Positions 27,668 to 36,128 of a stretch of 64,000 nucleotides of DNA are shown piece by piece. The DNA comes from JACCTI01 sp051005695 (GTDB lineage: Bacteria; Verrucomicrobiota; Verrucomicrobiia; Chthoniobacterales; UBA10450), in assembly GCA_051005695.1 (NCBI GenBank), contig JBPCJC010000063.1:8641-72640 (forward strand), given 5' to 3'. Position 1 is the first letter of the stretch, and the number at the start of each line of letters is the position of its first letter. The translations under genes and the position numbers were made by a program. Under the pieces are notes generated by a model. The model did not search any database. It was not told where the DNA came from and saw only the letters and a program-made list of their open reading frames with translations.

Positions 27668-28083
27668 AAATTCCGCGCGCCCTCGTTCTTTTCGCGCTCT
27701 CCGCAATTGCGCTCGCCGGTTGCCAGACGACTGCGACTCATCAGTTCGCCGCGCCGACCGATGCCTGGCAAACCCGCACCGGTCAGCTCGCTTACAAGGG
27801 CCCACGCATCTCGCTCATCGGCGAGCTGATCGTGCGTTCGTCCACCGACGGCACGATGGAATTGAGTTTCACCAAAGGCCCGGGCGTGACCTTGATGCGG
27901 ATCCGGCAGGACGCGCAATTTGCCAGTGCCGAGGGACCGCTCACCCACGGCCACTGGTCCGGGCCGGCGGCGAAAGCGCCGGTGCGTTTGCGCGGCTGGT
28001 TTGCCTTGCGCGAAAAGATTCTCGCCGGCGAAAAATCCGCGAAGATCACGGCCGGCGCGGAAAGCTTCCGTCTGCGTTTTTGA
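27664..28083 (+). CDS. Small lipoprotein of the polyene/MMPL operon
   Basis: This 139-aa protein has a lipoprotein signal peptide (MKIPRALVLFALSAIALAGC) with the lipobox LAGC and acylated Cys20. The mature part is predicted beta-rich (WQTRTGQLAY, LIGELIVRSS, RLRGWFALREKIL) and may bind lipid, like LolB or DUF3261 proteins in related clusters. It overlaps the oxidoreductase gene by 4 bp and precedes the exporter by 48 bp. Whether it stays in the inner membrane or moves to the outer is not clear: the residue after Cys is Gln. Confidence 0.75.
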   Translation: MKIPRALVLFALSAIALAGCQTTATHQFAAPTDAWQTRTGQLAYKGPRISLIGELIVRSSTDGTMELSFTKGPGVTLMRIRQDAQFASAEGPLTHGHWSGPAAKAPVRLRGWFALREKILAGEKSAKITAGAESFRLRF

Positions 28084-28131
28084 CCGCGGCGGTTTGCGAC
28101 GCGAACGTCGCGGGCTTCGCCACGATTCGTC

Positions 28132-30627
28132 ATGCCACTTCATTCCACCATCAGCCGATTCGTCACGCAACGACGCGGTCTGGTCTGGTTAGGCATCGCG
28201 CTCATTTCCGCGGTCTCGGGGCTGATTTTGGTGACGCGGATGAAGCTCGACACCGAAGTTTTAAACCTGCTCCCGAGCGGCTTCCAATCGGTCGAGGGCC
28301 TGAAGGTTTACAACCGCGACTTCGCGCAAGTCCGCGAGCTGACGTTCGCGCTCGTTTGCCAACCCGAAGACGTCGATAAATTGGAAGAATTCGCGCCGCA
28401 GTTTGCCGAGTCGCTCCGCGCGCAACCGTGGTCTCGCCGCGTCCTTGCCGGGTCACCGATGGAGACGCCGGAAGGCGTGCAGGATTTACACGCCATCGCT
28501 GTCCCACTGCTGCTTAACCTCGAGCCCGCGGCCTTCGATGAAACGCTCGCGCTCCTGCAACCCGCAAAGATCCAGCAGCGTTTGCGTCGCTTGCACGAAG
28601 AGATCGAAGCCGGCTCGCCGCGACCACAAATCGAACTAACCCTCGACCCGTTAGGCGTGGTCGCACCCGCCTTGAAACCGTTCGCGGGCAATGCCGCGAT
28701 CGAGGAAGATCAGCCGCTCACTTCGACTGATCGCACGATGCGCGTCTTCCTGCTCGTGACCAATCAGCCGAGCATCAGCGCCTTCGATTGCCAGCGCTTG
28801 ATGAAAGACGTGAACGCCTTTCGCGCGAAAGCGCACCAAGGCTGGACCGGCGGCCCGCTGGAGATTTTAGTCACCGGCCGGTCCGCCTACGTCGCGGAAA
28901 TTTCGCTGAGCATGCGGCACGACATTATCATCACCGTGCTCGGTTCGATCGTGCTCGTCGGCGGAGTTTTTTACATCGGCTTCCGGCGCTGGTTGCCACT
29001 CATCGGGATGGGCTTTTCACTGTTGCTTTGTTGCCTCGTCGCGCTCGCCGCGGGCCTGTTGATTTTCGGCGAGCTCAACATGGTCACGGTTGGTTTCTGC
29101 GCGATCCTCATTGGACTCGGGGTGGATTTTGCGATCCTGATTTTCGGCCGTTACCAACAAGCGCGCGACGATGGTCACGATCATCTCCAGGCCGTCGATC
29201 TCGCGATTCAAAATCTCGGGCGCGCGGTCTTCTTCGGCGCCCTAACGACTGCGGTCGGTTTCCTCGCGCTCCTGCTTAGCGGCTCCGCCGGCTTCACTCA
29301 ACTCGGCGTTCTCATCGCCATCGGGATTTTCCTCGCCGGCCTTTTTATGATGTCGGTCTTCTTCCTTTTTCTGCCACGCTCAAGTCATCCGCAGCGGCAC
29401 GATTGGATCTTTCTCTTCGTGAAAAATTACGTCCGCTGGACCGTGCGGCGACCGGCAATCATGCTTTGGATCGCAACCCCGATTCTTCTTTTCCTGAGCG
29501 CGATCGCACTCTCTCCGCGCCCGCGGTTGATCTTCGACGCGAGCACAAAATCGATGGAGCCGAAGTCGAGCGCAGCCGGTTATGCACTGCACACGATCAT
29601 GGAGAAAATGCCGGCCCGCTGGGAGCCGGCGATCGGGATCGTGCGCTCGGCGAACGAGCAACAATTGCACGATTACTGGCAAAAAATCGCCGCGCACTGG
29701 AGCGAACTTCAGGCAGCCGGGAAAATTAAAAGCTTCTCCACCCCGGCGGCGCTGGCCCTTTCACCAAAACGTCTAACGAGTAATCGCGCGAAGCTGCACA
29801 CGATCGATTTCGCGGCCACGCGCACCGCGCTGCAAAACGCCATCGCCCAGGAAGGTTTCAGCGCCGAGACCTTCACCTTCGGGTTCAACCTTCTGGATAA
29901 TCTCGCACGTGTTGCCGATCCGGCGGCGAAGCTTGCCGATTGGCGGACGCAACTTCCAGAAACCTCGAGCTGGTGGTTTCTGGTCGATCGTTATTTCGCG
30001 CACGATCCCCTGCTCTCCACTGGTTTCGTGACCACGAACGAGCCGATCACGACCCAGGTGCAAAAGGAAATGCTCGCGCACGAACTCCCGGTCGCGGGGG
30101 TGCCGATCACGTTGTCCGGCTGGAGTTTTACCCTCACCGATTTGGTGCCGTGGTCGCATCGGCAATTGATTTTGATCAGCACGATGATGGCAATTTTCGA
30201 CGCCACTTTGCTGGCGCTGCTCTATCGCGATTGGCGACTCTGGTTGATCCAAATCGCGACCCTGGCGATGGCCGTCGCGGCCATGATCGCCTCGATGAAG
30301 CTGCTCCAGATCCCGCTGAATTTGCTTAACGTTCTTGCCTTCCGACTCGTCCTCGCGATCGGCGTCGATTACGGAATTTATGTGCTCCTCGTCTGGCAAA
30401 AAGCGAAGGATCTCGAGCACGATGTCGCCGGCGTCGTCAAACCGGTGATCCTCGCCGGCCTGACTGCGATCGCCGGTTTCGGCTCGCTCGGCTTGGCGAA
30501 TAATCCAACCCTCGCTGGTCTCGGGATCGCTTGTGCGTTAGGGATATTTTGGAGCCTGGCTGCGACTGTCTTTTTCACTTTACCGGCGACGGCGGCGGCT
30601 GAACCGAAGACCTGGCGCGAAGAATAA
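28132..30627 (+). CDS. MMPL/RND-family exporter
   Basis: This 831-aa inner-membrane protein has 12 helices in two halves. Helix 1 is residues 18-36, a periplasmic loop runs to about 260, and helices 2-6 span about 262-410. The second half repeats the plan from about 440. Each half has the MMPL proton-relay helix: GLGVDFAILIFGRYQQ in the first and AIGVDYGIYVLLVWQ in the second. The family moves lipids or polyene-lipid products out of the inner membrane. Flanking LolA and lipoprotein genes suggest a chain that carries the product to the outer membrane. Confidence 0.9.
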   Translation: MPLHSTISRFVTQRRGLVWLGIALISAVSGLILVTRMKLDTEVLNLLPSGFQSVEGLKVYNRDFAQVRELTFALVCQPEDVDKLEEFAPQFAESLRAQPWSRRVLAGSPMETPEGVQDLHAIAVPLLLNLEPAAFDETLALLQPAKIQQRLRRLHEEIEAGSPRPQIELTLDPLGVVAPALKPFAGNAAIEEDQPLTSTDRTMRVFLLVTNQPSISAFDCQRLMKDVNAFRAKAHQGWTGGPLEILVTGRSAYVAEISLSMRHDIIITVLGSIVLVGGVFYIGFRRWLPLIGMGFSLLLCCLVALAAGLLIFGELNMVTVGFCAILIGLGVDFAILIFGRYQQARDDGHDHLQAVDLAIQNLGRAVFFGALTTAVGFLALLLSGSAGFTQLGVLIAIGIFLAGLFMMSVFFLFLPRSSHPQRHDWIFLFVKNYVRWTVRRPAIMLWIATPILLFLSAIALSPRPRLIFDASTKSMEPKSSAAGYALHTIMEKMPARWEPAIGIVRSANEQQLHDYWQKIAAHWSELQAAGKIKSFSTPAALALSPKRLTSNRAKLHTIDFAATRTALQNAIAQEGFSAETFTFGFNLLDNLARVADPAAKLADWRTQLPETSSWWFLVDRYFAHDPLLSTGFVTTNEPITTQVQKEMLAHELPVAGVPITLSGWSFTLTDLVPWSHRQLILISTMMAIFDATLLALLYRDWRLWLIQIATLAMAVAAMIASMKLLQIPLNLLNVLAFRLVLAIGVDYGIYVLLVWQKAKDLEHDVAGVVKPVILAGLTAIAGFGSLGLANNPTLAGLGIACALGIFWSLAATVFFTLPATAAAEPKTWREE

Positions 30628-30655
30628 CCGGAGACTCACGTCTAACTCACCGACC

Positions 30656-31324
30656 ATGTTTCGATCACTTTGTTTTTCTCTTCTCTTTTGTCTGCTCGCA
30701 GGTCCGCTTCTTCAAGCCGAGCCGCTCGCGCCTAACGACCTCAAGGTTCTGCTCGGGAGGATTCGGGAAAAACGCGCGGCCGCCCCGCAAGTGCGCGCGG
30801 AGTTTCGCGAAGAGAAAACTCTCCGGATGATGAACAAACCGATCGTCAGCGCGGGCGCGGTCTGGTTTCAAGCGCCGAATAAATTCCGCCGCGAAGTGAA
30901 GGGAAATTCCCCCAGCCTGACGGTCAGCGATGGCAGCCAGCTCTGGATCTATTACCCGAAATTTCAATCTGCGGAACACTACTCGTTAGGCAAACATTCG
31001 CCCCTCGACGCCGGCATTGCCGCGATCACCGCGAGCCTGAATCTCGAGCGCGTGGAAGAGACCTATAACATTGGTGGCGCGCGCGAAGGCAACGGTTACG
31101 TCCTCCAACTTGGACCACGGACGCCCTCCATGCGACGCCTGCTGCAACAGTTCACGATCCATTTCAACGAAGCCCTGCAGGTCGATCGCACGGAAATGAC
31201 CCAGCCGAATGGCGACCGCATCCTCACCAGTTATGCAAACGAAAGCCGCGCCCCAATCTCGCCGGGGTTGTTTGAATTTACTCCGCCGGCCGGCACTGAC
31301 ATCAGCACTCCACTCGGTCGCTAG
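30656..31324 (+). CDS. LolA-type outer-membrane lipoprotein carrier
   Basis: This 222-aa protein has a signal peptide ending near LLQAEP (residue 21-23). The LolA-type body has KLLGRIREKRAAAPQVRAEFREEKT, the FRREV strand pair, and VSDGSQLWIYYPK before the hydrophobic lid. It is a periplasmic chaperone for hydrophobic cargo. In this operon the cargo is probably the lipid exported by the MMPL protein rather than general lipoproteins, since a dedicated copy sits next to the exporter. It contains two octamer-class sites (30732 and 30982). Confidence 0.85.
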   Translation: MFRSLCFSLLFCLLAGPLLQAEPLAPNDLKVLLGRIREKRAAAPQVRAEFREEKTLRMMNKPIVSAGAVWFQAPNKFRREVKGNSPSLTVSDGSQLWIYYPKFQSAEHYSLGKHSPLDAGIAAITASLNLERVEETYNIGGAREGNGYVLQLGPRTPSMRRLLQQFTIHFNEALQVDRTEMTQPNGDRILTSYANESRAPISPGLFEFTPPAGTDISTPLGR

Positions 31325-31379
31325 CGCGCGCCGGAAAAACGCCCCGGCCGCTGGCACGAAAACTTCTCGCAAAAGTCCC

Positions 31380-31727
31380 GTGCGCATTCTCATCGCCGAC
31401 GACCAAAGGGACGTGGCTGCCGCCTTGGCCGCGCTGGTTTCATCGTCGAACCACGAGGTCGTGGAAATCGTCGGCAGCGGGCTGGATGCGATTCATGCCT
31501 ACGCTCGGCACAAGCCCGACGTCGTCCTGATGGACTACTGGATGTCGAAACTTAACGGCGCCACCGCCTGTCGAAATATTCGCGCGAAAGATCCGCAGGC
31601 GCGCATCATTCTCATCTCCGGTTTTGCTTGCGCCGAAACCCCGGAAACCCTGGGCGCGAGCGCAATTCTACAAAAACCTGTGACCCGCGCGCGCTTGGAA
31701 GAAGCGATCGCGAACGCGCTGCGCTAA
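31380..31727 (+). CDS. Stand-alone receiver (CheY-like) response regulator
   Basis: From GTG 31380 this is a 115-aa single REC domain with no output domain. The acidic pair is in ILIADDQ, the phospho-acceptor Asp in VVLMDYWM (about residue 52), and the conserved Lys in LQKPV (about 98). It is closely related to the receiver at 34492: both share GSGLDAIH, PDVVLMDY and NGATACR. An upstream in-frame ATG at 31209 lies within lolA and is not likely. It has no partner kinase in view. Confidence 0.83.
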   Translation: MRILIADDQRDVAAALAALVSSSNHEVVEIVGSGLDAIHAYARHKPDVVLMDYWMSKLNGATACRNIRAKDPQARIILISGFACAETPETLGASAILQKPVTRARLEEAIANALR

Positions 31728-31814
31728 GCTGTATTACTGGTTTGCTCCAACCGAAAGGTCGGCGAAAACGTGGTTGCTTTTAGTGGACCGCCACCGGCCC
31801 GAGTGGTTGGCGTT

Positions 31815-32012
31815 TGGTTCCCTGTCGTGACCGAAACCGGCCTAGAAACCTTCGCGCTTGTTCTGCTCGTTAGGTATGGAGCCTTCGATGACCAATAGGA
31901 AAGGCTCGACCAGCCCGGCGACGGCATCGTGAAAGACACGCATGAACTCGTCGCCGTTCTCTCGCGCGAGCACCGGGTTGTGTAACTTGATTTTCGGAAC
32001 TCCGCGAATCAG
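31815..32012 (-). pseudogene. Remnant of a [NiFe]-hydrogenase small subunit
   Basis: Read on the minus strand, about 57 codons give GVPKIKLHNPVLA, ENGDEFMRVFHDAVAG, EPFLLVIEGSIPNEQN and KREGF. This is the N-terminal third of uptake [NiFe]-hydrogenase small subunits, with the EGSIPNE signature. A TAG stop then stands where family members have Trp (EGYW), and AGFGHD resumes the homology past the stop before it is lost. There is no start with the expected Cys motif and no large subunit nearby, so this is a decayed fragment. An octamer at 31866 encodes Pro-Asn-Glu here. The rest of the 400-bp gap (31728-32129) shows nothing else I can support. Confidence 0.6.
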
Positions 32013-32129
32013 GCCGCGCGAAACCCTCGCGGCGCCCCACAGCCGGACCGTGGCCGATTGGGATCGCTTACCCAAAGCTTAATCGCGCAGCCGTGTGCAA
32101 GCGGCCCCGCCGCGGGGAAACGCGCGCGC

Positions 32130-33725
32130 TCAGCCGGATTGTTTTTGGATCGACTCCAAGACTTTTCTGGCCGCGTTGTGTCCGGGAATGCCGCTGACCG
32201 CGCCGCCGCGGTGGGCGCTGGAGCCGCAGTAAAAGACATTCGCGAATTCGGTTTCTACTCCCCAGCGGCCGGCGTCGGCGTCAGTTTCCGCAAATGGAAA
32301 GGTGGGCGCGTTTTGGAAAATGTTACCGTGATAAAGACCGAGCGCCTCCTCGAGATCGACCGGACTCTTACTCTCCACGCAGAGACTGCCGTCGCGCGCC
32401 ACGGCCAGGCAATCTTCCAGCGGCTCGGCGAGCCATTGGTTTAGCCGGGCGATGAATCTTTGTTCCGCTTGCGCGCGAACCGCCGCGTTGTTTTTCGCGA
32501 ATAACTTCCAAGGCGTGTCGAGACCAAACAAAGTCATAGTCTGGAAACCTTGCCCACGTAACTCCGGCGCTAGGATGCTGCCATCGGTTAGAGTATGGGT
32601 ATAAATCTCGCACGGGATTTTTTCCGGTAACTCGCCGGCCGCAGCCTGCGCATAGCTCTGGTCCATCTCCTCATAACCTTCATCGCAGTGGAACGTTCCG
32701 CAGAAGGCCTCGTTAGGCGGATAACCGGTGGCCTTCAATTTCGGCAAACGCCGCAGGAGCATATTCATCTTGAAGACCGAGCCTTCATCAGTCGGATCAG
32801 GCACGAACGGCGTCCCCCCGTATTTCGCGAGCACGTTCCGGCCGAAATTCACCAGAAGAAAACGCGCTTCGATTGTTTGCGTCCGCTCATTGGCGGCGAA
32901 CTCGATCGTTCGCTTGCGCCCTTCTAAGTCGAGCGCTTTCAACTCCACCCCGGTCACGATCTCCGCGCCCGCCTCCCGCGCGGCGCGCTCCAGTTCGTTC
33001 GCGACCGCCCCCATCCCACCGACTGGCACTTTCCATTCGCCGGTCTTGTTCCCGATCAGATGATAAAGAAAACAGCGGTTCTGCAGCAGCGTCGCATCGT
33101 GCGGATGAGTGAAGACGCCGATCTTCGCGTCTGTTAAAACCAATCCGCGAACGAGATCGTTTTCCAGGTAGCGCTCGATCGCGCGCCCCAGCGGTTCCTC
33201 CGCTAGGCTGCGCCATGCTTCTCGCGAAATTTCATCCACCTCAAAACGGCGGCGAAACTCATCCCGCGAAACCAGCGGCTCCAGCATCGCGTCCCAGGCC
33301 TGCTCCGCGAAGACGCGCGCGAGTTGGTAGAAGCGCTTCATCTGCTCGTGCTCGCGGTGATTACCGGCGAGCTTAAACATCGACTCGGCGCTAACCGCGT
33401 CGGAGACATTGCTTAAGAGCAGCCCGCCATGCTTTCCGTCCTGCACGTAGGGCGTGAACGAACCGGTCGCGCGCCGGCGTAGCTCAAGTTTCAGCCCAAG
33501 GTCGCGAATGATCCTCTCCGGAAACAGACTAACCAGGTAGGAGTAACGCGATAAGCGCGCCTCATAATCCGGAAAGACCTTTTGCGAAGTCGTCGCGCCG
33601 CCGACGTAATCATTCTTCTCCAGGAGCAGCACGCTCAAGCCCGCGCGCGCCAGATAAGCCGCGGCCACCAAGCCGTTATGGCCCGCGCCGAGAATAACGA
33701 CGTCATAGTTGCTCCGAAATAGCAT
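32130..33725 (-). CDS. PYROXD2-like / phytoene-desaturase-type FAD oxidoreductase
   Basis: From ATG 33725 this is a 531-aa flavoprotein. The FAD site YDVVILGAGHNGLVAAAYLARAG is at residues 7-29, followed by EKNDYVGGATTS. The C-terminal end has the family signature NVFYCGSSAHRGGAVSGIPGHNAAR, which closes the FAD site. It resembles the PYROXD2/CrtI-like group more than true carotenoid desaturases, and there are no carotenoid genes near. An ATG at 33758 would add 11 residues and cannot be excluded. The substrate is unknown. Confidence 0.85.
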   Translation of the reverse strand: MLFRSNYDVVILGAGHNGLVAAAYLARAGLSVLLLEKNDYVGGATTSQKVFPDYEARLSRYSYLVSLFPERIIRDLGLKLELRRRATGSFTPYVQDGKHGGLLLSNVSDAVSAESMFKLAGNHREHEQMKRFYQLARVFAEQAWDAMLEPLVSRDEFRRRFEVDEISREAWRSLAEEPLGRAIERYLENDLVRGLVLTDAKIGVFTHPHDATLLQNRCFLYHLIGNKTGEWKVPVGGMGAVANELERAAREAGAEIVTGVELKALDLEGRKRTIEFAANERTQTIEARFLLVNFGRNVLAKYGGTPFVPDPTDEGSVFKMNMLLRRLPKLKATGYPPNEAFCGTFHCDEGYEEMDQSYAQAAAGELPEKIPCEIYTHTLTDGSILAPELRGQGFQTMTLFGLDTPWKLFAKNNAAVRAQAEQRFIARLNQWLAEPLEDCLAVARDGSLCVESKSPVDLEEALGLYHGNIFQNAPTFPFAETDADAGRWGVETEFANVFYCGSSAHRGGAVSGIPGHNAARKVLESIQKQSG

Positions 33726-33820
33726 CGAGTCCGCTGTCTCTATACCGCTTCCCGGCAATCTCGCGAGCAGACCTCGCTTTCGCGTCGACTTGTTCCTGCG
33801 CCCGACGATACCCTTCTTCC

Positions 33821-34144
33821 GTGAGGCTTGGCTGGATGGGTTTGCTTGCGGTCGTTGGCCTTGGTCTGTCGGACCTCAAGGCCGCCGACCGCACGATTGA
33901 GCCGATCGTCTCGCATATCCCGCGTGCGGCGGTCGATTCCAGCGGACTGGCGACGATCGGCTACAGCAAACATTTGCACGCTCTGGAAATCCAGTTTCGG
34001 GATGGGCTGATTTATCGTTATCTCGAAGTGCCGGTGGTGACTTACCGCGAGCTAGTCTCAGCCGAATCGAAGGCGCGTTTTTATAACCAACGAATCCGAG
34101 GCAAGTATCATTGCCTGCGGGTTAGACCGAAACGCACCCGATGA
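33821..34144 (+). CDS. KTSC-domain secreted small protein
   Basis: This 107-aa protein starts at GTG 33821 (MRLGWMGLLAVVG...) or ATG 33836, both giving a signal peptide that ends near DLKA (residue 21). The C-terminal 60 residues are a KTSC domain: YSKHLHALEIQFRDG, IYRYLEVP, and the final ARFYNQRIRGKYHCLRV. KTSC domains are often found next to lysyl-tRNA synthetase or nuclease parts, but free secreted versions are common and have no known job. It overlaps the next gene by ATGA. Confidence 0.8.
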   Translation: MRLGWMGLLAVVGLGLSDLKAADRTIEPIVSHIPRAAVDSSGLATIGYSKHLHALEIQFRDGLIYRYLEVPVVTYRELVSAESKARFYNQRIRGKYHCLRVRPKRTR

Positions 34145-34410
34145 CTATGCCGAAAGTGCGCCGGCAAATTTTCGTCCTCACCCTCGAGGAGAAAAAGATC
34201 GTCGCATGCGTGGTTGGCGCGCTGCTCCTTGGCCTCGCGACCAGGCATTATCGCGCGACCCATCCGCACCCGCCGCCGGTGTTAACTGCCAAACAGGAGC
34301 GCGCGGCAAAATCCGAAGCCCGGGCCGCAGTCGCGAGCTCCCGATCCGCCAATCGCGCGGCAACTCGCGTCAAACCGGCGCCGTCTCCGGAGCTGGCGGA
34401 CGACGAGTGA
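34141..34410 (+). CDS. Small single-pass membrane protein
   Basis: This 89-aa protein has one hydrophobic helix at residues about 20-36 (IVACVVGALLLGLATR) after a basic N-terminus. An Ala/Lys/Arg-rich tail with a predicted coiled-coil character follows (KQERAAKSEARAA). The start ATG 34141 overlaps the KTSC gene stop, so the two are probably co-translated. The N-terminal LTLEEKKIVACVV segment resembles the membrane anchor of ComEA-like proteins, but no helix-hairpin-helix is present. I do not recognise the family. Confidence 0.65.
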   Translation: MTMPKVRRQIFVLTLEEKKIVACVVGALLLGLATRHYRATHPHPPPVLTAKQERAAKSEARAAVASSRSANRAATRVKPAPSPELADDE

Positions 34411-34491
34411 CGATCGCGTTGGCCATTCTTTCAGGACGACTTCGTCCAACAATCCCTGCGCGTCGCGCGGAATTTGTGACACACTCAACCC

Positions 34492-34869
34492 GTGCGCGTC
34501 CTCATAGCCGACGATCAGAAAAGTGTCGGAGTGACTCTCGCGGAATTGGTCGCGCGCTGTGGCCATGAGGTCGTGGAAGTGGTCGGCTCGGGCTTGGACG
34601 CGATCCACGGCTACAGCCGGCATAATCCGGATGTTGTCCTGATGGATTACTCGATGCCGCGGCTGAACGGCGCCACCGCCTGCCGCATGATCCTGGCGAA
34701 GAATCCCGCCGCCAAAATCATTCTCGTTTCGGGCGCGACGGCGGTAAACGATATCGCCGACTCGGGCGCAGTGGCGGTGCTGGCGAAGCCGCTCGATTTG
34801 GAACGGCTTTACGCCGCGCTTTACGATGCGGGCACTCCGCCGGCCGCCGAAAAATCCGCCGCCCCTTAA
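34492..34869 (+). CDS. Stand-alone receiver (CheY-like) response regulator, paralogue
   Basis: This 125-aa REC-only protein starts at GTG 34492 (VRVLIADDQ). It has the acidic pair at about residues 7-8, Asp about 52 in VVLMDYSM, and Lys in LAKPL. Its core is strikingly like the 31380 receiver (GSGLDAIHGYSRHNPDVV and NGATACR), so the two are a duplicate pair separated by 3 kb. The TAA stop is part of a terminator stem that follows directly. No kinase is adjacent. Confidence 0.85.
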   Translation: MRVLIADDQKSVGVTLAELVARCGHEVVEVVGSGLDAIHGYSRHNPDVVLMDYSMPRLNGATACRMILAKNPAAKIILVSGATAVNDIADSGAVAVLAKPLDLERLYAALYDAGTPPAAEKSAAP

Positions 34870-34894
34870 GACTCGTTAGGGGGGCGATTTTTTT
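34858..34894 (+). terminator. Rho-independent terminator with embedded octamer
   Basis: A GC-rich stem (CGCCCC with GGGGCG, extended by TTAA against TTAG) is followed by a run of seven T at 34888-34894. The stop codon of the receiver gene lies in the left arm, and a CTCGTTAG copy (34872-34879) forms the loop and start of the right arm. It ends the 33821-34869 transcript before metF. Confidence 0.7.
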
Positions 34895-34994
34895 GTGCGC
34901 GCCACCCTTCCGGCTTTTCCGAAATTGCGCTAACCTGACCGCCAACGTGATCACCGCCCATCGATCGAACCAGCGCCAGCGCCCATTCTGAGTC

Positions 34995-35927
34995 ATGCAC
35001 ATTAAAGACATCATGCACGCGGGCGGGCCGACGTTTTCGTTCGAGTTCTTCCCGCCGAAAACGCCCGAAGCCGCGGAGAACCTTTACCAGACAATCCGTG
35101 AGCTGGAGTCCTACACGCCGCACTTCGTCAGCGTGACCTACGGCGCGGGAGGCTCGACCCGCGAGCTGACCCACGACCTCGTCGAGCGCATCCAAAACAC
35201 CACCAAGCTCGACCCAATCCCCCACCTCACCTGCGTCTGCCACAAGCACGACGAGATCGAGTCGATCCTCGAGCGCTATGCGAAAAATTGCATCGGGAAC
35301 ATTCTCGCGCTCGGCGGCGACCCGCCGCGCGGCTGCGCCTACGATAAGTCCGCCGATGTCTTCCAACACGCGGTCGACCTTGTAAAATTCATCCGGAAGT
35401 TCAACGAATCCGGTGCCCATCCCGATCCGCGCGGCTTCGGCATCGGCGTCGCTGGTTTCCCCGAAGGCCATCCGGGAACGCCGAATCGCCTCGTCGAAAT
35501 GGAACATCTGAAAGCGAAGATCGACGCCGGCGCGGATTACATCGTCACCCAGCTTTTCTTCGATAACCGCGACTTCTACGATTTCCGCGAGCGCTGCGAC
35601 CTCGCCGGCATCCGCGTCCCAATCATCGCCGGGATCATGCCGATCACCTCCCTGAGCGGCTGCAAACGTATCGCCGAACTTGCCGGCGGTTCGCGCTTCC
35701 CCGCGAAACTTCTGCGCGCCTTACAACGTTGCGGAGACGACCGCAAAATGGTCGAACGCGTCGGCGTCCACTTCGCCCTCGAGCAATGCCACGACTTGTT
35801 AGACAACCACGTCGCCGGGATTCATTTCTACACGCTCAATCGCTCCGACGCCACCCGCACCATCTTCGATAGCCTCGGAATTCCGCGACGAGATATCGAG
35901 CAGCCAGTCGCCGATGCTACTCGTTAG
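34995..35927 (+). CDS. metF: Methylenetetrahydrofolate reductase
   Basis: This 310-aa cytoplasmic FAD enzyme reduces 5,10-methylene-THF to 5-methyl-THF for methionine synthesis. It starts MHIKDIMHAGGPTFSFEFFPPKT. It also has VSVTYGAGGSTRELT, LTCVCHKH, LALGGDPPRG, IGVAGFPEGHP and the QLFFDN loop, all standard for MetF. Its TAG stop lies in an octamer (35920-35927). The 125-bp leader after the terminator shows no riboswitch fold I can support. The gap 35928-36128 holds a short minus-strand open stretch that ends in the same octamer; nothing else is evident there. Confidence 0.96.
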   Translation: MHIKDIMHAGGPTFSFEFFPPKTPEAAENLYQTIRELESYTPHFVSVTYGAGGSTRELTHDLVERIQNTTKLDPIPHLTCVCHKHDEIESILERYAKNCIGNILALGGDPPRGCAYDKSADVFQHAVDLVKFIRKFNESGAHPDPRGFGIGVAGFPEGHPGTPNRLVEMEHLKAKIDAGADYIVTQLFFDNRDFYDFRERCDLAGIRVPIIAGIMPITSLSGCKRIAELAGGSRFPAKLLRALQRCGDDRKMVERVGVHFALEQCHDLLDNHVAGIHFYTLNRSDATRTIFDSLGIPRRDIEQPVADATR

Positions 35928-36128
35928 GCACGAGGACGTGGTTAGCTTTGGCCTTCGTTTCCTGGCTCGTGTTGACGATGTCCTGTCTGGAATCGCGCGG
36001 GGATTCATTGGAGGCTAGAGTTTGCGAGTCATGTGCTCTGCGCGACAGCGGGCGCGGGGTGCACTGCGATTTAGCGATGCGGATGGATTTCGCTTTTGGC
36101 GGGATCGGCTGCTAAGATTTCCCGCGCG

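Noticed and set aside
34895..34994. SAM- or cobalamin-type riboswitch before metF
   Set aside because: The leader is only about 100 bp after a terminator and shows none of the conserved cores I know.
35925..36040. Short minus-strand open stretch ending NHVLVPNE before an octamer stop
   Set aside because: It has no clear start and no recognisable family. It may be a gene fragment, but I cannot support a call.
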